A stretch of 64,000 nucleotides of DNA from assembly GCF_949987515.2 (NCBI RefSeq), contig NC_082684.1, forward strand, positions 46,962,006 through 47,026,005, written 5' to 3'. The notes beneath the pieces are model-generated. The model saw only the letters and a program-made list of their open reading frames with translations. It was not told where the DNA came from and did no database searches. Below, one piece after another: positions 1 to 11,480 of this stretch. The stretch's first letter is position 1. Every line of letters begins with the position of its first letter. This DNA comes from Delphinus delphis (taxonomy: Eukaryota; Chordata; Mammalia; Artiodactyla; Delphinidae). Made by a program: the position numbers and the translations under genes.

Positions 1-3000
1 CAAATGGTGGATGTTGCTGGGAGGGAAGATTGGGTCTCATGTAGCTGCTCAGAAGGGGAGTCCAGGCACCCTTCCCGGGCTGAGGGGGCACCGTGCCTAA
101 GGTGGGGGGCCAAGTGGGAGTGAGGTGCCGAACAGCAGGGAAATTACACTGTGGTCAGTCTCTCCTTTTCTCCCTCTTCTCGTCTCTCCAGGAAGTCTTG
201 AGAAATTTTACTCAGGGGAGATAGGATCAAGTGGGCTCTGAGGACAGCCTTGAAAGAGAAAGGATATACAGGATGGAAGAGAGAGCTCAGATGGCCAGTC
301 GTTGCTAGACAGCCAGATCTTTGCCTTACGCTACGCTGGGTGTGTGCACACAAACCACAGGTCTTCTTCAAGACCTCCTGGCAGTGCTTGCTGCCTCTAG
401 TTCTCTGATGCCTGCCAAGAATTCTGATTTCCTCAGTAGCCCCAAATCCAGCTCTGGGCACAACTGGCTCACTTGCTGAACCTTCTGCCCAGTTCTGTGC
501 TGAGGCCGTGTGCTACTCTGGCTCTGCCGTTGGGTGCCTGTCCGTCCTGCACTTGGTTCTGGAATCCTGCTTCAGCATTTAGCTAAAAGGCCAGCCACCA
601 GGTCTGTGGAGCTGGACCTGCAGTGGCCCTGGTCTGCTGCTTTGCAGAGGTTCGCTTTTTTCCTGTTTGCCATCCCGGAGACATCCATGGTTGTCTCCAG
701 GCTGGCACTTGAAGGAGCCCAACAGGCCATTACAGTCACACAGGCAAACAAAGATCTTTCAAGAGAACAATCGTCGTTTGTTTCCCAGTTGGCATTTCTG
801 GAGATTTAGCAGGATAATCTTGGATGTACGTCAGCAAGCATGAGCAGGAATCCTCTTAATCCTTAACAAGGCATACAAATGAATTGGGAACTCGTGAAAG
901 TGTACAAAGACTTTCTCTTTCTCCTCCTGAGTTCCAGCTGTATGGGTGTTGGGGGAGGGGCACTTTTCCTTTGATGGAGTTACCTGCTGCAGAGAGGGGG
1001 GTTCCGCTTTAGGGATGTTCTGGCCAAATGTACATGCCCTTTTCCTGAAGAGAGCCTCTGTCCCAACCCCCTGTCACATGCACATCCCCTGAGGTCTTAG
1101 CTGGAAAGCATAGCTTAGACTCTTCCAGCTCTTCTTGTAAAGTCCTGACTGGAGTTAGCCTCAAAGAAGTGACTCCTGGATTCCTGATCCCGTTTGGTTT
1201 CACAGAGACAGAAAAATCCCCAAACCCAACAACAACAACAGCAACAACACCCCACAAAAACCTCTACAAGTAGAAGGACACCTTCAGCTTTTTCTTCCAA
1301 AAGGAAAGAGAATAGTAAGGGTGTTCAAGAGTGTCCTCTCCAGAGCTCCTCCCTTTTCCAGCACCACCAGCACCTTCCAGTTGAGTCAGACCTGTCTGTG
1401 GAGAGCCCAGTTGGTGGGGGGAGTGAGTATCTATTACCTCGTCCACCCCCAGAGTGAGACTCCACCGTGCCCGTGATGCCAACAGATCCTTCCTTGAGGA
1501 GGTTGGGCCAGAGAAGAACGGAGTATGTGGAGCCAGTATTTTTCTCTCAATAGTGCAAGAGTTGTTGGGAACCTTTCCTTTTATTTGTTATATGATACAC
1601 TGTGCTTGTTGTGGTTATTGTTAGACTCAGTTTCCCTAATTTTATCCAAGTGGAAAATTTCTATCAAATTTGCATTCTCCAGGGGTTTTTTTCCTCCCCA
1701 TATTTAGGCAAATTATTTTATCAAATAAAAGGAAAACTTTTGTTTAAGTGACACTTGCCTCTAAGCAGTTATCCTTTGATGACTTGCTTTTTTTCTTTTG
1801 TTTTCAAAGAATTAAATGGACATTAAATCTGAACATTTATGTGATTACCAAAACCTGGGATATAATCATTTTTTAATTCTTAGATTTGAAATCACCTTAG
1901 GTTTCATTATGCATTCTGTGGACCCCTAACCCATGCACTCCCTCAGGTGGCAAACCTGTGGTATTTTCTGTGGATGAGGTAAAGACCCTAGAGAGTCCTC
2001 GTTTTGTAATTCTTCCTCTGTGCTATTGTTGAGTGGAAAGTGAGAAACTCTGTAAACTGAACTTCCTTCTACATGTCCCTCTAACTCTTCTCAACTCCTA
2101 GTACAACTCCTACTACTCCTAACACTAGTTGAAAAAAGTTAATGAATTAACAACTTTTTTTCTAAAACTTCATTTAATCACCAGTTATAACTTTGAGACT
2201 TAGCAAACTTCTATTGTAATTGTTTCCAATTAGCTATAATAACTTATCTAATTTTTTACTGCATCTTCTAACATCTAACCAGAATCACATAAAATATTAG
2301 AATTGAAAGGCACTCTAACATCTAGTCCTAGGATGTCAAACGCGTTTCAACTTGTTAACTCCAATCTTTTGGTCAGGGCTATCTGTCTAAAGTGCTATCT
2401 GAGGATGACTCTGAGGCCAGGTCTGGACTTGGTAGGAAAGGTCTCTGTGAGGAGTTAAGACAATAGTCAATAATGCCTAAAACATATAAATCAAGAAATA
2501 TTAGCATAAGCCTTTTATTTAGAAATATGGAATTGAACATCCATTTTATAGCCATGATGTAATAACAGGGATCAGATTTACCCTCCTGCTAACACAAAAA
2601 AACAGACACAGTATATGAAAAAATATGTTTCAGAACACTGAGAATCAGGCAGAGAAGGACAGTGATCTGTGAGAAACAGGAATCAAATGAGATGAGTCCT
2701 ACCTATGGTTGCCCCACCTTACTGACTTGAGAGGGTTGTGAGGTCATGGTGTGGGGAGGGGGAACCCAAGTGGAGCCTGGTGGACTCTCTGAGTTGAGAA
2801 AATGTTGCTGGGGAGGGAGAATAACTTCTCCAGAATTCTCAGGACGAGGTACTACAGAGAAGAAAGCAGCACAGAAAGAGAGCTCCAGAGATCTGCAGAG
2901 GGTCCGCCTTGACTCTTCATCTTGGTACCGATGAGAATTTTCATGTGAGAAAACTAATCAAGTTTGGGGATAGAACCATCGGAGTGGATTAGAGGGAGCC

Positions 3001-3130
3001 ATATTCAGAGCCCATGCAGGGCCAGGAGTAGTTCCTGTTTCTACCAGCCAAGGTGGGGAACCTCATAATTCACAGAGCATTAGGTAGACGATTCAGAAGT
3101 GTTTTGCCTTCGTAGCGGAGAAACCATTAG
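1..3130. other. Unassigned non-coding sequence
   Basis: I see no exon, RNA gene or confident transposon here. Open frames are short, overlap on both strands and resemble no protein I know. The base composition drifts from moderately GC-rich (1-1,500) to AT-rich (1,550-2,700). A phrase around 2,290-2,340 resembles decayed ancient repeats but is too diverged to name. Confidence 0.6.
1227..1249. repeat. Short (CAA)n simple repeat
   Basis: CAA units interrupted once by CAG run across this stretch. The matching glutamine-rich (plus) and cysteine/valine-rich (minus) translations are repeat artefacts and not protein evidence. Confidence 0.85.
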
Positions 3131-3139
3131 CTCTAGACC

Positions 3140-4107
3140 AAATATTGCTCCTAACAAAGCTTAAAAGCAAGACCTGAAAAGATTAAATTGTTTTTGGGTA
3201 TGAAACTTAACCATAGTCCAGAACAAAACTTAAGAATATTATAGGAATATAAAAATATCCAACATCCAGCAATGCAATATTCACAAAATTTGGAATCCAT
3301 TTAGAAATTACCAGGCATGCAAAGAAGTGAGAAAATGTGACCCATAATGAAGAGAAAAGTGAGTAAAAACCAGTCCAGAAATGACACAGATGATCTAATT
3401 CGTAGACCAGAATATGAAAATAGTTATTATAACTGGATTCCCTTTGTTCAAGAAGCTAGAGGGAAAATTGAGCATGTTAGACAAATGTAAGATACGGAAG
3501 ACTGAAATTGAACTTCCAAAGATGAAAACTATAAAGTCTGAGATGACGAATGCACTGGATAGGATAAACAGAAGTTTAAACATTACAGAATAAAAAATTA
3601 GTGAACCTGAAGACATAGAGATCAAACTATCCAAAATGAAACACAGAGAAAACAGACTGAAAAAAAAAACCCAAATGAACAGTGTGTCTGCTAGCTGTGG
3701 AAAACCTCAAGCAAGCTTGTGTAAGTGTAATTATAGTCTCTGAAGGTGGGGGAAAAATATGTGAAGATATAATGGCCAAAATGTTTCCAGTTTGGTTGAA
3801 AACTATAAACTCATAGCTCCAAGAAGCTCAATAAACCCCAAGCACAAAAAAACATGAAAAAAACTGTAGCAAGGCACAGCATAATCAAATTATGTAAAAC
3901 CTGTGATTAAGAGAAAATTTTAGAAATAAGGAGTAAAGTACTAGAAGAAACAACTAAAATAGTAAACAGCGGTTGTCTGTGGAGAGTGGGACTGGGGTAC
4001 ATGGAGGGGGAGAGTGGAGAGTGCTGATATTCTTCATTATAAACCTGTTAATGCTATTAGCTTAGTTTTAAAAATATGTGCACACATTATTTGTGAAAAT
4101 AAAAATC
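3140..4107 (+). mobile_element. HAL1 / ancient L1 ORF1 remnant
   Basis: The plus strand carries decayed wording typical of the ORF1 half of mammalian HAL1/L1M elements. It includes the stretch about grouping at an ancestral coiled coil (near 3,400-3,660), the segment 'CCAAGAAGCTCAATAAACCCCAA' type near 3,818-3,845 split by small changes, and a tail with TGGTTGTCTGTGG-like 3' sequence near 3,970 ending A-rich near 4,100. No frame stays open, so it is a dead fragment. HAL1 and L1M ORF1 are hard to separate at this divergence. The minus-strand frame at 3,395-3,634 is an antisense shadow. Confidence 0.7.
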
Positions 4108-4574
4108 AGTAACAGTGGACAAGCAAGCAAAACACTCCTGTCATTGAAATTCTACCAACAAGAGTCAAACTGAAAGACAGAGATGCAGCCAAAAGGCCTG
4201 GTCGTCAACCACGAGCATTACTACTGCAGAACAGGGTACAAATGGAATAGGGATTTTCATCAGCTGTTTGAGGAGTGAGCAGTATGAACTTCGCACTTGT
4301 GCTTTTTGATGGACATCTTTTAGCACTGTCACAACTCATTTTCCCTTCTATTGCCCTTTTACAGGACTGTGGGGGAGTGAAGAGGTGGAGAAGAGGCCAA
4401 GCATGGCATCAAGGAGAAGTTTGAGGCCCTGTCCTGGCAATGATTTCAGGACCATTGTTTCTGAATAGAGGTTATAGAAGTAGTAAGCAACAGAGTCATC
4501 ATCATTGTTTTCTTCATATCTTTTGCCTGGATAGTGTCAGTAGTGTCTAAGTGTACTCTTTGGCTAGAGACTTG

Positions 4575-4765
4575 CCCTCCTACAGTCCATCCTCCCAAGT
4601 GATCTTTCTGAAGTGAATCTGATTGTGTCACTCCCCTGCTTAAGACCCATTATCTTTGGAACAGGTCTGTACTGGCTGATCAGCCTTGTTGCTTATCTCC
4701 CATCCCTTCCCACTGGACTCTTTGATCCAAACTTACTGAGCTATTTTCGTACTCTAATTGTGTGT
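4575..4765 (+). mobile_element. L2 LINE fragment
   Basis: The segment matches the familiar L2 wording, with AGTGATCTTTCTGAA followed by a CTGATTGTGTCACTCCCCTGC-like stretch near 4,600-4,645, in plus orientation. It is a short relic with no coding capacity and ends just before a TG-rich stretch and four CATC units (about 4,788-4,805). Confidence 0.7.
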
Positions 4766-4956
4766 GTGTGTATCTCTATGCGACTATTCATCCATCCATC
4801 CATCCATATTTTGAGGCAGAGTCACATTCTCTTCTATCCCATGGACTACTGATTCTCAAGGGAAAACTATATCCAAGCTCCACAAAGTATTCAGTGGATG
4901 GGTGGAGTGAAATGTGGAATCTTAGCTATTTGGGTTGCTTCCCAGTCAACCTCGTC

Positions 4957-5635
4957 ATACTAGTTATCTATTTCTGTGTAACAAACAAGTTACCATAAAC
5001 TTTAGCAGCTTCAAACAACAGCCATTCATTATCCCATAGTTCCTGTAGATCGGAAGTCCAGGCATGGCTTAGCTGGGTTCTCTGCTTAGGATCTCACAAG
5101 GCTAAAATCAAGATGTCAATCAGGCTGTGTTCTTATCTGGGGACTTGACTGGGGAAGAATCTGCTTCCAAGCTCATTCAGTTTGTTTGCGGTATTCATTT
5201 CCTTGCAGCTGTATAGTTGAGGTCCCTGTTTTCTTGCTACCTGTTGGCCAAGGAGCACTTTCAACTCCTAGAGGCTGCCCTCAGGTCCTTGCCATGTGGC
5301 CCTATCACAAATCCTCTCACCACATGGGAGCTTACTTCTTCCAAGCCAGAAAGAGGATCTTTCTTGCTTGTGTTGTCCAACTCTAGACCCTCTTTTAAAG
5401 GGCTCACCTGATTAGTTTAGGTTCACTCCCACTCTAGGTGATCTCCTTTTATTAATTAAAGTCAACTGATCTGGAATCTTAATTACATCTGAAAATTTCT
5501 TTACCTTTGCCATATAGCATAATATAATCATGGAAGTGATATCCCATCATCTTTGCCATATTCTATTGATTAGTTCCATGTGCTTTCAGAAGAGGGAATT
5601 ATACAAGGAAGTGAGTCATTGGAGTGCCTACCACA
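4957..5635 (-). mobile_element. MaLR (MLT1-like) solitary LTR
   Basis: The plus strand starts with TATCTATTTCTGTGTAACAA and ends with GTGCCTACCACA. This is the reverse complement of an LTR that opens TGTGGTAGGCAC and closes with the MLT1-type 3' end. Internal phrases (TTAGCTGGGTTCTCTG, GTGATATCCCATCA, CCATATTCTATTG) fit the same class. At about 680 bp it is longer than a typical 400-500 bp LTR, so it may be a longer variant or two overlapping copies. Solitary LTR, no internal viral genes seen. The subfamily is not assigned. Confidence 0.6.
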
Positions 5636-5639
5636 CCCC

Positions 5640-8600
5640 TTCACACTGGTTTGTGCAGTGCTTATCTCCCTGCCCTTGTTGGCCACTTGGACAGCAGAGC
5701 TTTTGTGAAGATGAATGAATGAGAGGGTGATAGATTCTAAGCTCTTTGGAAATAGAAGCCATACAGCAATGTGGTAAATATTACAAAGTAGCCTCATGGT
5801 TACCTTGCTTGTACTAAAGTCCTGAGTAGATTGAGAAGATTTCTGCCTCTCTACAGGTAGTTGTGTAGATGTTGCTGCCTATGGGTAAGAGGAGATCTTG
5901 AGATACAGCATTGGAGATCAAAACTCTTTATCTAGTTGAACTAACTAATTCTCATTGACTGCTTACTACTTTTGAAAGCTTTTCAGGAATCTTGGGGAAA
6001 ATCCCTAATTTTAAAAGACACCATTGTTCAAATGTAGGCTGTCTGAATTTCTGCTCTAGTTCACAAGACTCCTTGAAGTTTTCTCTAGGTCCACATTGAG
6101 AGGAGCCTCTTACTAAGCCCCATGAAGTGTGTGCTTGTGTGTATGTGTAGAGCGAGAGTGGGGATGAGAGGAGAGAGAGGGCTTGCTTTTCTCAGCAACA
6201 GATTCTATTCTCTATTACTTCAGAGTTTTAAGAGAGAGGACCCTGATGGAGAGAAAGAAACATGTAAAGAAATTACTTAAAATGAAGTATAGATTTGTCA
6301 GTACAACTTCAAAAAAATACCAAGGACTTGGTTTTTTCTTCTACTCCCTACCTCTAGGTATTTCTTTATACAAGAACTTCTGGGGTTTTATATTCCAAGA
6401 TTGCCTCCAGATGGTTTGAAGTGTTCTCTCTCAGCCATTACCTAGTGGCATTTCTTTTCTTACCTGGGGAGAGGTACCACAGAGATCAATGCCAGAGGGC
6501 ATTATTGAAAACATTGACCCAGAAGGCACACTCCAGGCCACTGGAAGCATCTGCTTCACAAATGTCAGGCTGGGGGACATCACCAGATGTTAGTGTTGAA
6601 ATACCGTTTAGAAGACAAACATTGACTCCAGGGGCCAAAGGTCACCTAAACAAAGAGCCAGACCGGCAATGAGGCTCAAAGTGAGGGTACAAAAACTAGA
6701 TTCATGTGGCCATGACTCTTTCTGTGTTCTAGCTCACAGCTCATCAGACTTGCCAGGAGCGTAGAAACTTTCTGCGTTGTTTTCTGAGGCTTGGATTATG
6801 AGTCCTATCTGGTATAATATTGGCTGGGAGGAGAGACAGGGGATAGGGTAGGCACAAATTTAACATGCAGATAGACATGAAAATAGTTTCTTTTTCATGT
6901 GGGATCTGGGGGGTGGGCGTCCATGATGCATGATTTAAAAACCACTACACTAGAGGATTTTTAGGGTGTCTCACCCGTGCCATAGGGTTAAACGAGGTCA
7001 TTCCTTTTCTTTGTGTTGAGGAGGATTCTCAAATAGCCTTTCTGAGATAGAAAGAATGAGCCTTCCTTTGCCCTTTTCATCTACTGCTCTTGTCCATATT
7101 CTTAGTTCTATCCCGTTTGGAGGCCAGGGGATTATGAGCAGGTAGGCAGAATATGTTTCTCACTGATCCGTCTTTTTATTCTGCTCCAGTCACACATTCT
7201 TTTATGCTTATGCGTTTGAGACATGTTCAAAAATCATAACACCATGTAATAGTTATCTTGTTGGATTCAGATTGAGAGTGGGAGTTGGGTCAAAATGGAG
7301 ACTAGGATAGAAAGAGAAGAATGAAGAAAGGACTGGCTTCCCCCTTCTTCAACTAAATACATTAAGACAGTATGAGAAACCAACAAGATTCTAGCTTGAC
7401 TATGAAATACCTTGACCACCATGCTGGGAATTTGGAGGCTTTTATTCATAACATCCCCAAATACATTATTATACCAGGAACAGTGAAGATCAATCAAACT
7501 ATCGCAATTCAAGCATTCTGTTCTGTATCTGGGCAACATCCTCCCCCAAAACAATCTTTGATGTAGAGCAGATTTGTAGAGAATTATAAAAAAAATTACT
7601 CACCCGTTAAATATTTTTCACAGACCTGAAAAGAATATGAGGTGGTAAGATCAATAAAGTTGGCATTCTTCTTTTTTACTCATCTGGCGCACATTGTTTC
7701 TTAGCCCAGGTGAGAAGACTCGTAAGAGTGATGACAGTATCTTTGAAATGTTTTTCATTTCAATAGAATGTCTTTTTGAAGAATTTTGGACTTTCAGTCT
7801 TTTTTTTTTTTTTCTTTCTTTTTTACTTGAGAGAAAGCTGAAGGATTTAACGGTTGTTTAACCTTCTAGGCACATAGTAACAAGCCAGCGAAAGAGCTCA
7901 AAGAGCTGAGACCAAGACTCCTCACGTTTCGACTGACTGACTTCATCAGAAGAGAAAAGTTAGAGTTGGGCTGCTCTGTTCTGGGACTTTAAAGATGAGG
8001 CTGATTGAGTATCAATGACTCCAGTCACCTTTGGGATGACTAGTGGGTACTGGAGAAAGAGCAAGAACTGTTTACCACGCAGGCTACAGAGCTGGCATCT
8101 GTGGGCCATCAGGCATGCAAGGCCTGCAAGATCACTACTTCAAAACACAGAACTGCCTCTTTAAATGAATGAGTTGTTCTCCTGGAGGCCCAATTCTCTG
8201 CTTTCAGCCAGAGAATTTACCTGGACAGCATCCATTCACCCGCTTCTGGAAAAAATACTCTGAGTTTTCGTGGGAAGCTGCCCCTCCTCCACTGTCAGAC
8301 CATATTACTTGGGTAAAACTAGACTCCACTTCATGCTCCAGGGTTGGCCACCCCAGGAGATTACGTTCTTCTAGCCACTGTGACTGGCTGAAGATGCGCA
8401 TGGGACTCAATTATTGTGAAGGAGACTCAGTTCTTGGAAATAGTTGGAAAAAGAGAAACTTTCCGTAGAGGGTTGTTGAGAGGATAGAAAAATGGCCTGG
8501 AGCTCCTGGCTTCTGTCTTGACACTGTAGTGGGGGATCTTGCCAGAGAATGGAGCCAGCATAGAGGAAGGCTGAGTCAAGGCACAAAGAGGCAGCTTCAT

Positions 8601-9332
8601 GAAAAATTGTTTGAGCACCTGGATCTGCCCATGGCTGAGGCCAGAATATCCTTCGACTTTTGTTTTAATGAGCCAATAACTCCCCATCTATGTTTAAGGT
8701 AGTTTGAGTCGTTTTCATTTACTTGCAGCAAAGAGAGCCTTGAATAACACGTGTCCAAGCAGGGAGGAGAAATGAGATACCCTTTTACTCTTTCCTATGT
8801 TTTCAAATATATTAATCTATTTTATTTTTAAGGAAATCCTTTACCTCCCTTAATAAAGCCAAACCCAGATTGTCTAAAATTATCATTGGGGAAAGGTCTT
8901 CACATTGGGAGGGAACCTTGATCCCCAAGATTCACCTTCCCTTTGGAGATTTCTTGCTCACCCTACTGCTACAATCCACATAAAAACCTTTCTCTTCTCT
9001 TAATAAACATATGTCCAGGTTCTGCAAGATTGGCAATGGGGGGAGAATTTCCCTGTTGGAGGAACCAGCTGGACCTCATAGCCTCAATGCCTGTTCCCCT
9101 GATGTTTGTCTTTCATTGATATTATTAAAACAGTCAGCATGTTTCCTCACAGGCTTATGTTGAGCAGATGAGGAAAATGGGCCACCCCCGCCTCTTGCTT
9201 CCCCTGACCTGCCTCATCCTCACCCAGGATTTATATATACAGTTGCACAACCTCTCTCTTTCCTCTGACCATAATGAAGCCAGGGCAGACAGAAGGAGCA
9301 ATTGTTGCAACGACACACTCCAAGCTGCCTTG
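5640..9332. other. Unassigned sequence with minor repeat traces
   Basis: No gene or confident full element. There is a T-rich tract at 7,800-7,815. A short phrase at 6,905-6,960 ending in ATTTAAAAACCACTAC resembles a MER5/MER58 terminus. A pair of similar segments with CTTAATAAA near 8,849 and 8,999 suggests an old imperfect duplication. Open frames here (up to 99 codons) have no recognisable domains. Confidence 0.55.
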
Positions 9333-9390
9333 CTTCCTCTCCTCTCTCCTCTCCTCTCTCCTCCCCTCCCCTCCCCTCCCCTCCCCTCCT
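9333..9390. repeat. Polypyrimidine tract with (CTCCC)n
   Basis: This is 58 uninterrupted pyrimidines, first in CTCT/CTCC blocks and then five CCCC runs separated by single T at about 9,363-9,387. The minus strand therefore has five GGGG runs with 1-nt A loops, a strong G-quadruplex motif. The homopurine/homopyrimidine nature also permits a triplex. Confidence 0.9.
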
Positions 9391-9548
9391 ATTAGGAAAC
9401 CTGTCTCTTCAACTTCTTATTTGAGATTTATGTGCTCAGTTTGACCTTGAAAACTTCTTAGTGATTAAAGTATATAGAGTTGACATTTTTTTTTCCAACA
9501 AAGGTTTGGAAACATATTCCACCACTGCTTCATTTTTCTTATAGAGTC

Positions 9549-9563
9549 CCTGAGCACTGCATT
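9549..9563. repeat. Target-site duplication, left copy
   Basis: CCTGAGCACTGCATT matches CCTGAGCACTGTATT at 9,915-9,929 in 14 of 15 bases. The two copies bracket the CHR SINE. Confidence 0.9.
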
Positions 9564-9914
9564 TTTTAAAAATTAATTACTTTATTTAATTTTGGCTGTG
9601 TTGGGTCTTTGTTGCTGCATGTAGGCTTTCTCTGGTTGCAGCGAACAGGGGCTACTCTTCGTTGTGGTGCGCGGGCTTCTCATTGTGGTGGCTTCTCTTG
9701 TTGTGGAGCATGAGCTCTAGGTGCGTGGACTTCAGTAGTTGTGGCATGTGGGCTCAGTAATTTTGGCTCATGGGCTCTAGAACGCAGGCTCAGTAGTTGT
9801 GGCACACCAGCTTTGTTGCTCTGTGGCATGTGGGATCTTCCTGGACCAGGGATCGAACCTGTATCCCCTGCATTGGCAGGCGGATTCTTAACCACTGTGC
9901 CACCAGGGAAGTCC
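9564..9914 (-). mobile_element. CHR-family SINE (tRNA-derived), minus strand
   Basis: Read on the minus strand, it starts GGGGACTTCCCTGGTGGCAC, contains a tRNA-like head with a degenerate B box, then degenerate repeats of the 'gagcc..aactactga' type, and ends in an A-rich tail (TTTTTTAAAAATTAA on plus). At about 350 bp, it is the long body form found in cetaceans and relatives. It is flanked by a 15-bp target-site duplication, so both ends are intact. The open frames on either strand here are element-derived and not genes. Confidence 0.9.
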
Positions 9915-9929
9915 CCTGAGCACTGTATT
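9915..9929. repeat. Target-site duplication, right copy
   Basis: CCTGAGCACTGTATT is the right-hand copy of the duplication at 9,549-9,563, with one mismatch. Confidence 0.9.
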
Positions 9930-10125
9930 GCTCCATAAAATAGACTGATTACAACAGATTCTTAATGAGATGCCATTCTCTGTGTTGAGTTGCATGTAAG
10001 CTTCTATGTGATATTGTCCATTTTGAAACAACTGGCCATGTCAGTACAGACGCTTCTGACAGTTCTAACACTGGTGTTCTAACACAGCCATGGAGCCTTT
10101 TACACAGAAGTTGCCTTTTCTACAG

Positions 10126-10232
10126 ACTATTCTAGAATCAGAATTTCTGTGGTGAGCCCAGTTATGTGCACTTTGAAAAGGCTCTGAAGGTAGTTGTGGG
10201 GCACAACCAGGTTAAAAATCACTAGACCACAT
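10126..10232 (-). mobile_element. MER5-like hAT fragment
   Basis: The minus strand reads TCTAGTGATTTTTAACCTGG and later CAGAAATTCTGATTC, close to MER5/MER58 non-autonomous hAT-Charlie wording. It is truncated, and no second terminus or 8-bp duplication was found. Confidence 0.5.
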
Positions 10233-10316
10233 ACTCAGGTCTTGAAGGATTCAGAGTCAAAATTATGGTTTTGAATTCATTAAATAAAATATAGTGTCTT
10301 GCTTTCAATTTCTACT

Positions 10317-10748
10317 TGTTTTGGTTGCCCATTGATGCATGACAAACAACCCCAGTGGCTTTAAACGACAGTGATTTATAATTTCTCAAGAGTCTACAGA
10401 ATGTCTGGCAGTTCTGCTCTACAGGGTATCTATAGGGACGCTGCAGCAGGTGGAAGGTGCCGAAGGGCCTATGGCCATGGCTGGCGTTTCCTACTGGCCT
10501 CTAGCTGGGAGTTCAGTGTGGCCTGTGAACTAGGGTTCTTGAGCCTCTTCCATGTGGGCCTCTTCCCATGGTGGCTGGGTTCCCACAAGGTGCATTCTAG
10601 GAGGATAAGAATAAATGTGCAGGGACTAATCAAGCTTCGCTAAAACTCATCACATGGCCAAGCCTAGAGTCAGTGTCAGATGGAATGACGCAGGGGCATG
10701 GATTCTGGAAGTTTGGTCATTAGGGGCACCGCATTTCAGCCTGCCACA
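10317..10748 (-). mobile_element. MaLR (MLT1-like) solitary LTR
   Basis: The plus strand opens GGTTGCCCATTGATGCATGACAAACAACC-like (10,323 on) and closes with CAGCCTGCCACA. This mirrors MLT1-type LTRs in minus orientation (expected start TGTGGCAGGCTG). Internal TTCCCATGGTGGCTGGGTTCC-like text (10,562-10,583) also fits. No internal retroviral sequence adjoins it. Confidence 0.55.
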
Positions 10749-10921
10749 CCACCTTCCCATGACTTCATGGAAAGATTCTGATAGAACCTAGTAGAATGCC
10801 TTGCACATAGTAATTCTCAAAGGTGCTGAGTGAATTAACACACTTTTCCAGCTGTATAGTCCCTTTCCTCCCTTTTTAACTCTATGATCCAATCAAAATG
10901 TGTGTGTGAATGCATATGTGG

Positions 10922-10934
10922 TGTGTATGTGTGT
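10922..10934. repeat. Probable target-site duplication of L1-A, left
   Basis: TGTGTATGTGTGT recurs at 17,953-17,965, just outside the opposite end of L1-A. Because the sequence is TG-rich low complexity, the match could be partly chance. Confidence 0.5.
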
Positions 10935-11380
10935 ACTTATTTATGTGTATATATTTTTATTGAGGTATAGTTGATTTGTATTAGTTTCATGTGAACAACA
11001 TAGTGATTCAAAATTTTTATAGATTATACTTCATTTATACTTATTATAAAATATTGACTATATTCTCTGTGCTGTACAATATATCTTTATAACTTATTTA
11101 TTTTATACATAGTAGTTTGTACCTCTTAGTTGCCTGCCCCTCTCTTGGCCCTCCCCTCTTCCTTCTCCAACTGGTAACCACTAGTTTGTTCTCCGTATCT
11201 GTGAGTCTGCTTCTTTTTTGTTATATTCACTAGTTTGTTGTATTTTTTAGATTCCATATATAAGTGATATCACACAGTATTTGTCTGACATATTTCATTA
11301 AGCATAATACCCTCCAGGTCCATCAATGTTGTTGCAAATGGAAAAATTTCATTCTTTTTGATGGCTGAGTAGTATTTCAT

Positions 11381-11480
11381 TGTGTGTGTGTATGTATATG
11401 TATGTATGTATATATATGTGTGTGTGTATATCTCTGTGTGTGTGTGTGTACACACACACACACACACACACACATACACC
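11381..11480. repeat. Compound TG/TA/CA microsatellite inside ORF2
   Basis: TG runs, TATG/TA units, then (TG)n meeting (AC)n at about 11,450 form about 100 bp of alternating purine-pyrimidine sequence. The junction is an inverted repeat with hairpin and Z-DNA potential. The minus frame remains open through it as Cys-Val and Thr-His runs leading directly into the KYYSAIKKNE motif. Confidence 0.9.

Noticed and set aside
4957..5635. Endogenous retrovirus with genes next to the LTR-like segments
   Set aside because: No gag, pol or env homology adjoins any LTR here; they look like solitary MaLR LTRs.
9680..9895. Open frames on both strands over the SINE at 9.56-9.91 kb
   Set aside because: The SINE has both ends and a 15-bp target-site duplication; the frames are element sequence and not genes.
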